Of a stretch of 64,000 bases of DNA, positions 12,831 through 24,567 are shown piece after piece. Each line of letters begins with the position of its first letter. Position 1 is the first letter of the stretch. Source of the stretch: Dendrobium chrysotoxum (taxonomy: Eukaryota; Streptophyta; Magnoliopsida; Asparagales; Orchidaceae); contig CM034313.1 of the NCBI GenBank assembly GCA_019925795.1, positions 23,052,932 through 23,116,931 on the forward strand. Direction: 5' to 3'. Position numbers and translations under genes: made by a program. The notes beneath the pieces are model-generated. The model did no database searches and was not told the DNA's origin. It was given only the letters and a program-made list of their open reading frames with translations.

Positions 12831-13129
12831 TCAAAGATCTTCTCTCAAGAGTCTTCAAGGAGATAAGAAAGTGACTTAAAGAACAAACAATGAAATCCTC
12901 ACTATTGAACAACCTTGTGAGTCCCCTCATAATTTTCACTCCAAGGATCTCACACACCTCACTCTTAAACACTCTCCCTTTTCACTCTCCATTCCACTCT
13001 AAAGAAGAAATTCGCAGAAGCATCTTCCTACAAGTCAGTTTAAAGGTCCTTAAATACTAAGGATAAGAAAAACAGTCCAAAAATTGAAATTTTCAAGTTT
13101 CATGCGTCCCGATCGTCCCGTATGATCAA

Positions 13130-13560
13130 TTTCATACTGTACGAATAGTTCAAATCATTGAACGATTCATCTCGTACAAACCCATACGAACCTAAAATAG
13201 AGCCGTTCGTACCATAAAATCTTCTGTACGAATTATATTTTGTACTGTATGAATAGTTCAAAAATGAACGATTCATCCCTTACAAATCAATACGCACCAA
13301 AAATAGAGCCATTCGTACCACAAAATCTTCTGTACGAATTTTATTTCGTACTGTACGAATAGTTCAAAAATGAATGATTCATCGCGTACGAACCAGTACA
13401 AACCAAAAATAGAGTCGTTCGTACCACAAAATCTTTTGTACGAATAGTATTTTGTACTGTACGAATAGTTAAAAATAAACGATTCATCCCGTACGAACCA
13501 GTACGAACCAAAAATAGAGCCGATCGTGCCACAAAAGCTTCTGTACGAACCATATTTCGT
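13130..13560. repeat. 105-107-bp tandem repeats inside the LTR
   Basis: The motif AATAGAGCCGTTCGTACC recurs at offsets of 107, 105 and 105 bases. Each unit also carries a GTACGAACCAGTACGAACC-like segment and TTTCGTACTGTACGAATAG. The partner LTR has the matching array at about 22970-23420. The units are rich in short inverted repeats (CGTAC, GTACG). Confidence 0.85.
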
Positions 13561-13970
13561 ACTGTATGAACAGAACTTAGAAAAATTTTAAGCCAGATAG
13601 GTTCGTTGTGGAGGACATGTAATACAGATCGTCCCGCATGATATAATATCGTACTGTATGATCAGTTCTAAAATTAAAGTTTTTACTCCCCCATTGTGTG
13701 TGTGTGCACAGTTATCCAACTTACAATCACACTTTCTCAGACTCAAGAAAAATAAGAAATACATACTTCACTTTCAGTAAACATTAACAAATGACTTTGA
13801 AGTCTTCAACAATCTGGAGTGTGAATATCCTGAAAAATATGTTAGTGCACACAAAAAAAACTCCAATATATATTTGGAGAAGAATAAAATAAATAATAAG
13901 ATTTTGTAATCATCAAAAATAATTTGTTTCAGAATTTTCTTGAACGAACGGATTTACACAAATCATAACA

Positions 13971-13986
13971 ATCTCCCCCTTTTTTA
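13971..13986 (-). promoter_or_regulatory. Polypurine tract of the SIRE-like Copia
   Basis: On the minus strand AAAAAAGGGGGAGAT directly abuts the 3' LTR, as expected for the plus-strand primer of an LTR retrotransposon. Confidence 0.9.
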
Positions 13987-14733
13987 TGATGGCGAAAAAT
14001 TTATTTGTTTGATTTAACCATTTAATTCACATGTCTCCTAAACTTCCATTAAATATACACTCCCCCAAAGTAAATGATCTCCTACGCTCCCCCTAAAGCC
14101 TAAGCTCCCCCTAAAGAAATGACCTATCCTAAACAAGGGATAAAAGGAGGTTAGATGATCTAACATACTGAATAAGCGAAGGGAAGGGTAAAAAAAATAA
14201 ACAAGACTTGCAATACAAGCATTACACACAAGCACATACAACACAAACATATACACAAGCAACTAAAAATAAAATTAAATTAAATGCAATAAAAAATTAA
14301 ATTAAATTAAATTAAATGCAACAAGTCAAACAAAATAAAATTAAATTAAATGCAGCAAGTCAAACAAAATCAATCAAACAAAGTCAAACAATAACAAGTC
14401 AAACAAAGTCAATCAAACAAAGTCAAACAATAAAACTCTCCCCCTTTTGACAACAACAAAAAGGGACACTCAAATTAGTTGAGAGGTTGAATAATGTTAA
14501 ATGAAGATTAACTATAATATTCAAATCAAATGCAAAAAGTAAAGACTCAAAAAGATCTAGATTGCATATTATAATGAGGAGAAGAAAAGTTGATCTAAAA
14601 TAGTAATGTATTAGATAGATTAGTAGCCATAACTTTTGCACAAAAGATGAAATAAAATTACCAAATTTCTAAGTCAAAAGTGACAATCATTGATTAGTGA
14701 ACTTGGAGAAAATGCTAAAGGAAAAAAATAATT

Positions 14734-14900
14734 GGCGACATTGCGCATCTTTTCAAAGTGTGAGCTAATTTTGTGCCTCTTTCTAGATTTGGCGACATTG
14801 CATAACTTTTATTATATGGCACACTTTGTGCCTCTTTCTAGATTTGGTGACATTGCGCATCTTTTCAAGTAGGGCACTTTTTGTGCATCTTTTCAAGCTT
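14734..14900. repeat. 55-57-bp tandem repeat, three copies
   Basis: The start GGCGACATTGCGCATCTTTT recurs at 14734, 14791 and 14846, with TTGTGCCTCTTTCTAGATTT between copies. It lies in the non-coding part of the Copia element between the env-position ORF and the 3' LTR. Confidence 0.85.
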
Positions 14901-14904
14901 TTCT

Positions 14905-15590
14905 TGGTTTGTTTTCATTTAATAGGATTCTTTCCAATAACACTATCTCTGGGTCACAATTACAATAATCAACACTTTGATGTAGAATATGAGAGTAATA
15001 TTAAGATATCAAATATACAATAATTTTGGCTAAGTAATATATGTCTAAAATAAGATAAAGTAAGATCTTCTAATCTATACTAAATCATAATGAGATCTAA
15101 ATATTTTGAGAATTTAAAGTTATGCACAGAATTTTCTATTGTAATATAAACTCAATTAACATTTTAGAAATTTAATCAACTACAATTAAGTGTTTTAAAA
15201 TTAGTAAATTCCAGTCATACTCATTATCACAGAATAATATGCAAATAAACACTGAACTTTTTCATTCCATGATAATAATTAAAACAACTAATCATAGCAA
15301 GCTTTCACATTATAATCACAATCACATAAAATTTAACTTGCTACTCCCCATACAATAATCAAAGAAAAAACAAACAACCACAAGCACAATCAACTAACAA
15401 GCCAACAATTAAGAAAAACAACAAAAACAATCACATTCATAGCCAAGCCAAGCCAACACAAATCCTATTAGTAATCTGAGGTACCCTGATCTGGAGGAGA
15501 TGGTGGAGCGCTGAATGGAGCAAAGTAGCTATTAAGAGTTGCAATATTTGTATTCACAAACTCAAATTGGTCCCTTATCCACCCCCTATC
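14905..15590. other. Non-coding internal region of the Copia element
   Basis: AT-rich sequence with no readable protein. It lies between the tail of the extra ORF and the tandem repeats next to the polypurine tract. Confidence 0.5.
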
Positions 15591-15599
15591 TTCTTTGTA

Positions 15600-16543
15600 C
15601 TGATCATCCTACTGCTTCAGGTGCGCCTCCATATGATCAAATCTTTGATCAAGTCTATCAAATCGCTGGACCATATCCTGGTAGAAGTCTTGGTTGGGTT
15701 CAAGTGCAGGTGCAGGTTCATCATCAGAACTGATTAAATTTTCATCTCTCCCAAAAAGTGCTCGAAAAGAGGCATCAGTGAAATAGAGTGGGAGTTCAGA
15801 AGGCCCGTCATGATGGATTATGTACTTCTTTTTAAGGATATAACAGATTACATGATCAAGAGCAATATTTTTCTTCCTCTTCACACTGGATGGCCAATAT
15901 CAGTAAGGTAAAAAATATAGTCCAAAATTAGTTAGGCTTCATCGATAGGTTGACCAGACATAATCAGGTAAGTGACAAAAGAGAGAAGAGGGGTCATGTT
16001 TACTCTATCTCCGGCTTTAGGAACGATGGAAGTCCTAAGAACATGTTGAATTATTCGGGCATTTTAGTTCAAGGTGTAGACTCGATGAACGTGAGTTGGT
16101 TGGCTTACACCTCTAATGACCTGATTGTCTTCAGACCAGTCATAGTCAGATCGTGAAGTTAAAGTATGAGCCCTTATGCCCATAGTTCTTAGATGAAAAT
16201 ATGCTCCTAGATCCTCCTTGATATTTTCTACTCTTTATTTCAAGACATAAGATGAGACTCAAGTATGATCCTGACTAAAAGTCATGGTGGCTAGAAATAT
16301 GTTAAAAAGGTATTTATTATATGAATAGATTAGTGTGAGAAGGAAAGAAAATTGGGTAGCATCGAATAGAGGCATTACTGCAAAATGGAGGTTTTCCTGC
16401 AGTAGAATGCGGGAAGGAGTGATTTTTGATGCGGCATACCTATAGTATGCCTCTTCATTTTGTCTGCTCAAAAAATTATCATCCCAGTCCCTCCTAGAAG
16501 ATGTCCCTCTGGATTGACGCACTCTCTTACTGCTTCCTGACAT
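15600..16543 (-). pseudogene. Extra ORF in the env position of the SIRE-like Copia, broken
   Basis: A gene-sized region after pol, starting at a good ATG (16543) with MSGSSKRVRQSRGTSSRR, a basic N-terminus. It then reads FLSRQNEEAYYRYAASKI, and after frameshifts IVPKAGDRVNMTPLLSFV, GQPIDEA and ILDYIFYLTDIGHPV. The 15884-15609 piece continues with IALDHVICYILKKKYIIHH and an acidic tail that includes RFDRLDQRFDHMEAHLKQ, a short coiled coil. The pattern resembles the PF20167 'putative plant transposon' type rather than a membrane-spanning env; I see no signal peptide or strong transmembrane segment. Several stops and shifts inactivate it. The function is unknown. The family link is from memory and should be tested. 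Confidence 0.6.
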
Positions 16544-17201
16544 CTCTATACTGTGTTCTAAAGGGTTTGAAGTGAAGGTGAAATGAGAGAAAATGATCCT
16601 CCTTTTTATAGAAAATCAATTCAATCATACTGTACGAACCCATTTCGTATAAGACAAAATTAATTTCGTCCGGGACAAATCAAATTTCATCCGGGATGAA
16701 TGAAAGCAGTCAATATGAAATGGTTTTTTATAAATTGCTCGTCCTGAGGTGTCCTTTCGTACAGGCTTTTTGACTTCTCGATCGTACAGACGATAATGTG
16801 TTCGTCGAGGATGATCAAGATATTAAAGCATGGTTCAGGCAACGATTAGGTTCATCTTTATCCAAATCGACACATGGATCGTACAGACAAAAATGTATTC
16901 GTCTGGGATGATCAACACTAATAACTGACACTAATCGTGGATTCTCCCCATTCGTACAAACGAAACTCCTACAATCATAAAGTACGATGTCGTTATCATG
17001 CAGTATAATCATACAAAGAAAAATAAGTTTCATCACTCCAACTCTATAGGTTTCTAGCACCCAATTAAAGACAAACACAAAACAAAACAAGATAAATTTT
17101 TTTAATTTTAAAAATTTTTAAACAAAAACACATAAGAAAACCATAATAGACTAGAAACAAACTAATAAACACCAACAAAACAAAATTTGCAAAAATTTCT
17201 A

Positions 17202-20200
17202 TCAAGCATTAAGATCAATTACACCTAGCCTTGTCCTTAAAATGCTAAAAGTATCAAAAGCTAAGGGTTTTGTGAAAATATCTGCAAGTTGATCTTTAGT
17301 AGCGACATGATGTAGTTCAATTTCCCCTTTCGCTACATGGTCTCGTATGAAATGATGCCTTATATCAATGTGCTTTGTTCTTGAATGTTGAATAGGATTT
17401 TTTGACATGCATATAGCACTAGTGTTATCACAAAAGATTAGAATTATACCAATAGAAAATCCTAAGTTAACCATTTGCTATTTCAACCAAATCACCTGTG
17501 CAACACAACTCCTTAAGGCAATATATTCTGCTTCAGCTGTAGAAACTGCTACTGAATTTTATTTCCTACTGGACCAAGATACTAAAGAATTTCCAATGAA
17601 TTGATATGTTCCAAAGGTTCTCTTCCGATCCACCCTACAGCCTGCAAAATTAGAATCTAAGTATCTAATAATTTTAAAAGAAGAACTGTTCTTAGGATAT
17701 CAAATTCCTAAATTTTGAGTTTCCAGAAAATATCTTAAAATTCTTTTCACTGTTGTCAAATATGATTCCTTTAGATCAGCCTAAAATCTAGCACATAAGC
17801 AAACACTAAACATGATGTCAGGTCTGCTAGCTGTCAAGTAAAGCAAAGATCCAATTATTCCTCTAAACTTCTTTTGATCAATAGATTTTCCCTTAGGATC
17901 CTTATCTAATAGTACTGAGGAACTCATGGGTGTAGTTACAGGTTTAGCATTATTCATTTCATACTTCTTGAGGATGTCATTAACATACTTAGATTGACAA
18001 AGAAAAGTTCCTTCCTTATTTTGCTTTATGCTAAAACCAAAAAAATAACTCAAGTTACCTATTAAACTCATCTCAAATTCACTACTCATTATTTTTGAAA
18101 ATTCATCACAAAGACTTTTATCAGTTAATCCAAAAATGATGTCATCAATATATATTTGTATAATGAGTATTTCATTTCCAACTCTTTTCAAAAATAGAGT
18201 GGTGTCAACACTTCTTTTAATAAATGATCCTTTTAATAGGAAAGTGCTTATCCTCGCATACCACGCTTGAGGTGCCTATTTTAGTCCATATAATACCTTT
18301 TTTTAATTTAAAAATATGATTAGGGAATTTAGAATTTTTAAAACTTAGAAGTTGCTCAACATAAACATCCTCTTCTATCACCCCATTCAAAAAGACACTT
18401 TTAACATCCATTTGATATAATTTAAAATCTTTAAAATAGGCAAAGACTAACAAAACTTTTGCTACAGGGGAAAATGTCTCCTCAAAATCAATTCCTTCTA
18501 TTTGATTATACCTCTTAGCTACCAATCTAGCCTTATTCCTTATCACATCTCCTGAATCATTCATTTTATTTTTGAACACCCAATTAGTCCCAACTACACT
18601 TTGATCTTTTGGCCTTTCAATTAACTCCCAAACATTATTTCTTTTAAATTGATTTAATTCTTCTTGTATGGCAAAAATTCAAAATTCATCCATAAGTGCT
18701 TGATCAATATTAGTGGGTTCAATCATTGAAATAAATGTTGAATGATTTACCTCTTTCCTCAAACCATACCTAGTCCTAACTCCTTCACTTGGGTCTCCTA
18801 AAATTAACTCTTTAGGATGACTCTTGAGATAATTCAAATCTCTAGGCAAACTTTTCTCTTCTTGAATTTCAACCCTTTCTTTCACTTTTATATTTTCAAG
18901 TCCTTGGGTTGTTTCTATAACATCATCTTCCTTTAATCTAAACCCTCCACTATTATCGGATTCATCAAAAATAACATGAGTGGTCTCCTCAACTACCAAT
19001 GTCCTTCTATTAAAAACTCTATAGGATTTTCCAACACTTGAATATCCTAGAAAAATTTCTTCATCAAATTTAAGATCAAATTTTCCTAAGATAGTTTTTC
19101 CATTGTTGTGTATGAACACCTTACATCCAAAAATATGTAGGTGTGAGAGGTTGGGGATCCTACCTTTAAGAAGTTCATAGGATGTCTTATTCAATTTTAA
19201 TATAATGTTCACCCTATTCAACACATAACATGCGGTGCTAACTGCTTCAGCCCAAAAATATCTTGAAAGTGAATACTCTGCCAACATGGCTCTAGCAGAT
19301 TCAACCAATGTCCTATTCTTTCTCTCAACTACTCTATTCTGTTGAGATGTCTTAGAAGCTGAGAAGTTATGATCTATCTCATGAGATTTACAAAAATTAT
19401 CAAACAACTCATTTTCAAATTCTCCCCCATGATTACTTTGGATTGTTATAATTTCTAGATCTAATTTTCTCTGAATTCAAGTGAAAAAATCTCTAAACTC
19501 CTCAAATGATTCAATTTTATGATACAAAAATCTAATCCATGTGAATCTTGAATAATCATCCATAATTACATACCCAAATCTCTTTCCTCCTAAACTTAAG
19601 GTACTAATAAGTCCAAATAGATCAATGTGTAGGATTTCTAAGGGCTTGCTAGTTCTAACCTCCTTGATTGAATTAAAAGAGGATCTGATTTATTTTCCTA
19701 ATTGACATGCATCACACAAGTGGTCTTTTGTAAAGTCAAGTTTGGGTACACCTCGGACTAACTCTTTTTGGGTGATTTTCCTAAGATTTCTCATGCTAGA
19801 GTGACAAAGCCTTCTATGCCATAACCAAGATTCATCTGATACAGTTTTCAAACACAAAGCAGTAGAAGGTTTTACAGCATTCAAATCTAGTATATAAATA
19901 TTATTTATTCTATCACCATTCAATACAACAAGTTTATTCTGACTGATAACACAACTAGTAGGCAAAAATTTGATATGATAACCTTTATCACACAATTGAC
20001 TTATACTCAACAGATTGTGTTTTAAACCTTCAACTAACAGAATATTTTTAATCATAAAGTTTTTCAAGTTTCTAATCATATATGTACCTACTACTCTCTT
20101 GGTAATATTGTCTCCAAGTGTAACCTTGCCTCTATTCCTGGCTTCCAGCGTTATAAATTATTTTGTATCTCCAGTCATATGCTTAGAGTAGTCACTGTCC

Positions 20201-20249
20201 AGGTACCAAATGCTCTCACGAGATCTTGTGTGAGAGCGTTCCTACAAAA
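17202..20249 (-). pseudogene. Copia pol: protease, integrase, RT, RNase H (broken)
   Basis: Read from high to low coordinates. The protease site near 20200 is WYLDSDYSKHMTG, where the family has D-S-G-C-S; the catalytic Gly and the next Cys are lost. The GAG-pre-integrase region is at 20079-19690, with LLSISQLCDKGY and the H..H..C..C integrase finger (LWHRRLCHSSMRNL, LCDACQLGK). The integrase core reaches QNRVVERKNRTLVESARAML at about 19340. The RT (18640-17781) contains FLNGVIEEDVYVEQ and the intact active-site box IYIDDIIFG. The RNase H has CDNTSAICMSKNPIQHSRTK and TKHIDIRHHFIRDHV, and the reading frame ends at 17202. At least four frameshifts or stops separate these parts. Confidence 0.92.
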
Positions 20250-21991
20250 TGATCAAACATTAGTCTTGGGAACCCAAACAAGTTTGGGTTCTCCTCTTGA
20301 CAATTTTAAACCAGATACATGTGTGATATGTTGTCTTTTATGCACCTTAGGTCTCCACACTAAATGTGTTCTATATCTAAGTGTACAAGTGTGGGAAATG
20401 TGTCCTAACGCTCCACATGCAAAACATCTCACTCCAGGAAAAGGATTTCTTAGTCTATATGAGTTATAATTTTTCTTCCTAGGTGATGAACTTACTTTCT
20501 TTTGTCTAGACTTATAGTATTGTTCAAGTGTGGGTACTAGTCTATTTTCTTCAATAGCTTTTATCATAAGTTCAAGATATGAGTTTCTATTTTCTCCATG
20601 CCCATATCTCTCTCTATATTCTGATTCCTCCAAAAAAGTTTTGTAATCATTTTCAAGTTCAGTGTGAGATGATTTTAAAAGATTATGTTGTTTGTTTAAA
20701 TCATCAAACTCATCCAATAAGGTCATGTGGTTGCTATCAATTAATGCATGATCTTTCCTAAGGATCTCATATTCTTTCTATAGCTCTAAATAATCTAAAT
20801 TCAACTTAGCATGTAATTTTTTTAGTTTCCTATATACTGAATGTATGCGTTCAGAAACTTTAAATAATTCATCATAACTTAAGTCACATACCTCTTCTTG
20901 ATCTGATTGATCAAGACTATCAGCCATCAAGCACAAATTTGTGACTTCCTCTTCTGGTGTAGTTTCTGAGGAATCTGAAGTTGAGTCCGTCCAAAATGCT
21001 CGTTGAAGTCTCTTTTTACCCCTTCTTTTCTTTGGTTTCTCCTTGGCCTTCTCCTTGCTAGGATTTCCCTTGAGATTGGGGCAATCAGCCTTTATATGAC
21101 CTGGCTTCCTGTATTCATAGCAAATAACATCGTTAGAAGCCTTTGCATTTCTATGGAACTTACCCTTGTTCCATTGTTGGCATCTTCTCTGCTTCCTCTC
21201 TAGGAAACTCCTAAATTGTCTTGTCATCAAGGCAATGTCCTCCTCATCCTCAGGTAGTGACTGATCACTATCTGATTCATCCACCTTCAAAAATATGTTC
21301 GTCTCCTTCTGCTTGTCTCTTGCATCAATTTTCTTTGAGTCACAGATTGCTCGTAAGCAATTAGTGATCCAAGAAGATTGTCAATAGAATAGACATTTAA
21401 ATCTTTTGATTCAGTTATAGCAGTAATCTTTGCATCATAAGCAGTAGGTAAGAAATGAAGTATCTTATTTACTTTTTCTACATTCGTTAATTCTCTACCT
21501 GAGGCATACAATGAAGTGGTGATATGTGTAAAGCGTGTATACATGTCTGAGATTGATTCATTCAGTTTCATGCGAAATAGTTCATAGTAGTACAAAAGAA
21601 TGTTCAACTTAGTTTGCTTCACTTCATTTGTACCTTCATAAGTAATGCAAAGCCTATCCCAAATTTCTTTTTCTGATTTACAAGTAGAAACATGCATGTA
21701 GTCTTCTGATTTCAAAGCACAAAAGAAGCTATTCAAACACTTTGCATTTAATTAAGCTAGCTCACGTTCTTCTACATTCCATTCGTCAAAAGGTGTTTGA
21801 ACTCTAATTCCTTCTATAATTCTGGTGGGTTCAGTATAACCTTCATGTACTAACATCCACATGCGATAATCAAGAGATTGTAGAAATGTAGACATGCGAG
21901 TTTACCAAAAATCAAATGGGATATTGTCAAACAAAGGTGGTCTAGTAATAAAGTAATCTTCTAAAGTGTTTCGGTTTCCAAAATTAGCCAT
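20250..21991 (-). pseudogene. Copia gag (broken)
   Basis: Starts at the ATG at 21991 with MANFGNRNTLEDYFITRPPL, 44 bases inside the PBS. The capsid part contains EIWDRLCITYEGTNEVKQTK and YTRFTHITTSL (21736-21287). A nucleocapsid zinc knuckle follows at about 21120: ICYEYRKPGHIKADCP, in which the second Cys of C-x2-C-x4-H-x4-C is Tyr. A lysine-rich and acidic stretch with TNLCLMADS comes next, a signature of SIRE/Tork-type gag. A second CCHC-like motif (VRCFACGALGHISHTC) is at about 20390. Stops at about 21900 and 21752 and two frame changes inactivate it. Confidence 0.9.
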
Positions 21992-22034
21992 GATCGAATT
22001 TCAAAAAGTAGTTTAAACAGTAATTTTTGAAATA

Positions 22035-22047
22035 GGCTCTAATACCA
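22035..22047 (-). promoter_or_regulatory. Primer binding site (initiator Met tRNA type)
   Basis: On the minus strand TGGTATTAGAGCC begins two bases inside the 5' LTR. The consensus complement of plant initiator tRNA-Met is TGGTATCAGAGC, so one base differs. It defines the LTR end at 22050 and the element's direction. Confidence 0.9.
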
Positions 22048-22049
22048 CT

Positions 22050-23811
22050 TGAAAGTTTGAATAGGTTATTAGACCTATTGCTTACGTCCCTAGACTAATC
22101 AAGAGGGGGGTGAATTTATCCTTTTAAAAATTTCTCTTAGAATTTTAGAAATTTCTTGTTTTAAAAACTAATGCAAATCGTACAGTACGATGTACCTTCA
22201 TATAGTACGAACAGAGTGATTCACAATGCTTTTTTTAATCTCAAAAATTCAACCAAAGAAAAGTAAAATGCATAAAAGTAACAGTACGGAAAAGTAAAAA
22301 GTAAGAACAGAAAACACCAGAATTTATAGTGGTTCGGTCAAACATGACCTACATCCACTCCTTAGAGACTCCTTCTCTAGGTATTGTACTAAACTTAAGT
22401 GACTCTCCTTTTGCCCCCACAGCAAGGTGGAGAAGCCTTTATAAACACTCTTTCACCAACTCGGTGTGGCAGAGAACCGACGTCCTTTCTCACTCTTCAA
22501 GTGACAGCAGAGAATCAACGTCCTTTTTCACTCTCCAAGTGACGACAGAGAACCAAGCGTCCTTTTTCACCCTCTTGGTGATGGCAGAGAACCAAGCATC
22601 CTTTTTCACCCTCTTGGTGACGGTAGAGAACCAAACATCCTTTTTCACCCTCCTGGTGACGGTAGAGAACCGGACCTTCTTCAAAGATCTTCTCTCAAGA
22701 GTCATCAAGGAGATAAGGAAGTGACTTAAAGTATAAATAATGAAATCCTCACTATTGGACAACCTTGTGAATCCCCTCAAAATTTTCACTCCAAGGATCT
22801 CACACACCTCACTCTCAAACACTCTCCCTTTCCACTCTAAAGAAGAAATTCGCAGAAACATCTTCCTACATGTCAGTTTAAAGGTCCTTAAATACTAAGG
22901 ATAAGAAAAACGATCAAAAAACTAAAATTTTCAAGTTTCACGCGTTCCGATCGTCCCGTACGATTGATCTTCGTATTATATGAATAGTTCAAATCATTGA
23001 ACGATTCGTCTCGTATGATCCCATACGAACCTAAAATAGAGCCGTTCGTACCACAAAATTTTTTGTACGAATTATATTTCGTACTGTACGAATCGTTCAA
23101 AAATGAACAATTTATCCCGTACGAACCAGTACGAACTAAAAATAGAGCCGTTCGTACCACAAAATCTTCTGTGTGAATTATATTTCATACTATACGAATA
23201 GTTTAAAAATGAACGCTTCGTCCCGTACGAACCAGTACGAACCAAAAATAGAGCCGTTAGTACCACAATATCTTCTGTACGAATAGTATTTCGTACTGTA
23301 CGAATAGTTCAAAAAATGAATGATTCGTCCTGTACGAACCAGTACGAACCAAAAATAGAGCCGTTCATTCCACAAAATCTTATGTACGAACCATATTTCG
23401 TACTATACGAACTGAACTTAGAATAATTTTCAAGCCATATAGGTTCGTTGTGGAGGACATGTAATATAGATCGTCCTGTATGATACAATATCGTACTGTA
23501 CGATCAGTTTTAAAATTAAAGTTTTTACTCCCCCATTGTGTGTGTATATAGTTATCCAACTTACAATCACACTTTTTCAGACTCAAGAAAAATAAGAAAT
23601 ACATACTTCACTTTCAGTAAACATTAACAAATGACTTTGAAGTCTTCAACAATCTGGAGTGTGAATATCCTGAAAAACATGTTAGTGCACACAAAAAGAA
23701 ACTCCAATATATGTTACGAGAAGAATAAAATAAATAATAAAATTTTGTAATCATCAAAAATAATTTGTATCAGAATTTTCTTGAAAGAACGGATTTACAC
23801 AAATCATAACA
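22050..23811 (-). repeat. 5' LTR of the SIRE-like Copia
   Basis: Ends TGAAAG and CATAACA as in the partner LTR, with the same order of inner tandem repeats. At 1762 bp this is the more complete LTR. Many scattered substitutions between the two LTRs show the insertion is not recent. Confidence 0.9.
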
Positions 23812-24560
23812 GATACAAGAAGCATCTAGTGTTTGTAATTGATTGTAAAAGCTGCTCCAAGTGATATTTTCTTCATTTAAACTATTATAACTTTTAATTT
23901 ATATTATAAATTCTATTTTGTGTGAAATCATTTTTATGACTGGCTAATTCTTGAGTTTTGGACTTATTATGTGAAAGATGTATATTTTTCTTATGTAGAC
24001 TCTAGTACATGTAATGATTTAATGTTATTTTCAATCACTCCCGCTATTAATTTGGTTCTTGCAATGACCATGTTTGAATTAAAACTTAGTGTGATTCATT
24101 TCCTCGATGGAGAAATGATGAAATAAATAGGAGGATTGAAATAGAAAACTTTCATGCCTAAACATAGGATGGATAGGATTTTGGGATCTAAGGATATATA
24201 ATAACTATGGTAGGGTGAGAACTCTACTTTACACCCTTACAAGCTCGATAAAGGTCTAAGGGTGCATATGCTCTGATTCACAATATATTTTAGAAAAATC
24301 TACTTAGGAAAATGTTGTATCCTTCATTATCATAAGTTTAGAATATTTTTTATTAAGTTATCATTTCAGTCATTTTAGTAGTTTTATAGAAAACCAATTT
24401 CAACATGATTAAGTAGGATAAATTTTGCTATTTGTAATAGACAATATTAGGGGCATTCATAGGACATAATTTTCTAATGAGATTGATAATTTACTCTAAA
24501 TTTTATTACTTGATTGACACGTACACTTGCGTACTAATACCAACAGCGTTTTACCCATCA
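23812..24560 (+). repeat. LTR insertion, 3' part
   Basis: Continuation of the LTR begun at 12200-12400 after the Copia insertion. It matches the reverse complement of 8147-9697: TTACAAGCTCGATAAAGG, GGGTGCATATGCTCTGA and TACACTTGCGTACTAAT. It ends CCCATCA, like its relative. No PBS or coding region follows; the older Copia gag resumes at 24568. That fits a solo LTR, but flanking duplications are not convincing. Confidence 0.65.
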
Positions 24561-24567
24561 CTCACCT

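Larger units (their letters stand above)
12401..13970 (-). repeat. 3' LTR of the SIRE-like Copia
   Basis: Begins TGAAAG and ends CATAACA on the + strand, the same ends as the other LTR. At 1570 bp it is about 190 bp shorter than its partner. The main difference is a deletion just after AATGCAAATCGTAC near 12535. Inside are about five tandem units of roughly 39 bp with the core CTTTTTCACCCTCCTGGTGA (12610-12830). There are also four units of 105-107 bp (about 13130-13560) rich in GTACGAA. Confidence 0.9.
12401..23811 (-). mobile_element. SIRE-like Copia retrotransposon with both LTRs
   Basis: An 11.4-kb LTR retrotransposon in minus orientation. The LTRs are at 12401-13970 (3') and 22050-23811 (5'), the PBS is at 22035-22047 and the PPT starts at 13971. 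Gag-pol lies between 21991 and 17202, and an extra ORF lies in the env position at about 16543-15600. The five bases outside are GATCC (12396-12400) and GATAC (23812-23816), a target site duplication with one change. The order gag, protease, integrase, RT, RNase H is that of Copia. The length, the long LTRs and the ORF after pol point to the SIRE lineage. Coding frames are broken at many points, so it is not autonomous. Confidence 0.9.

Noticed and set aside
12614..12972. Repetitive open frames in the Copia LTRs (also at 22329-22861)
   Set aside because: They arise because the 39-bp tandem unit is a multiple of three, so all frames stay open. They are LTR repeat sequence and not a repeat protein gene.
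12401..13970. Regular repeats that could suggest a CRISPR-like array
   Set aside because: The repeats are directly adjacent without unique spacers, occur in both LTRs of a plant retrotransposon, and the context is eukaryotic.
12190..24566. TCACC on both sides of the + oriented LTR as a target duplication
   Set aside because: Accepting it would give an LTR that does not begin TG, and the left border is not otherwise supported; chance cannot be excluded for five bases.
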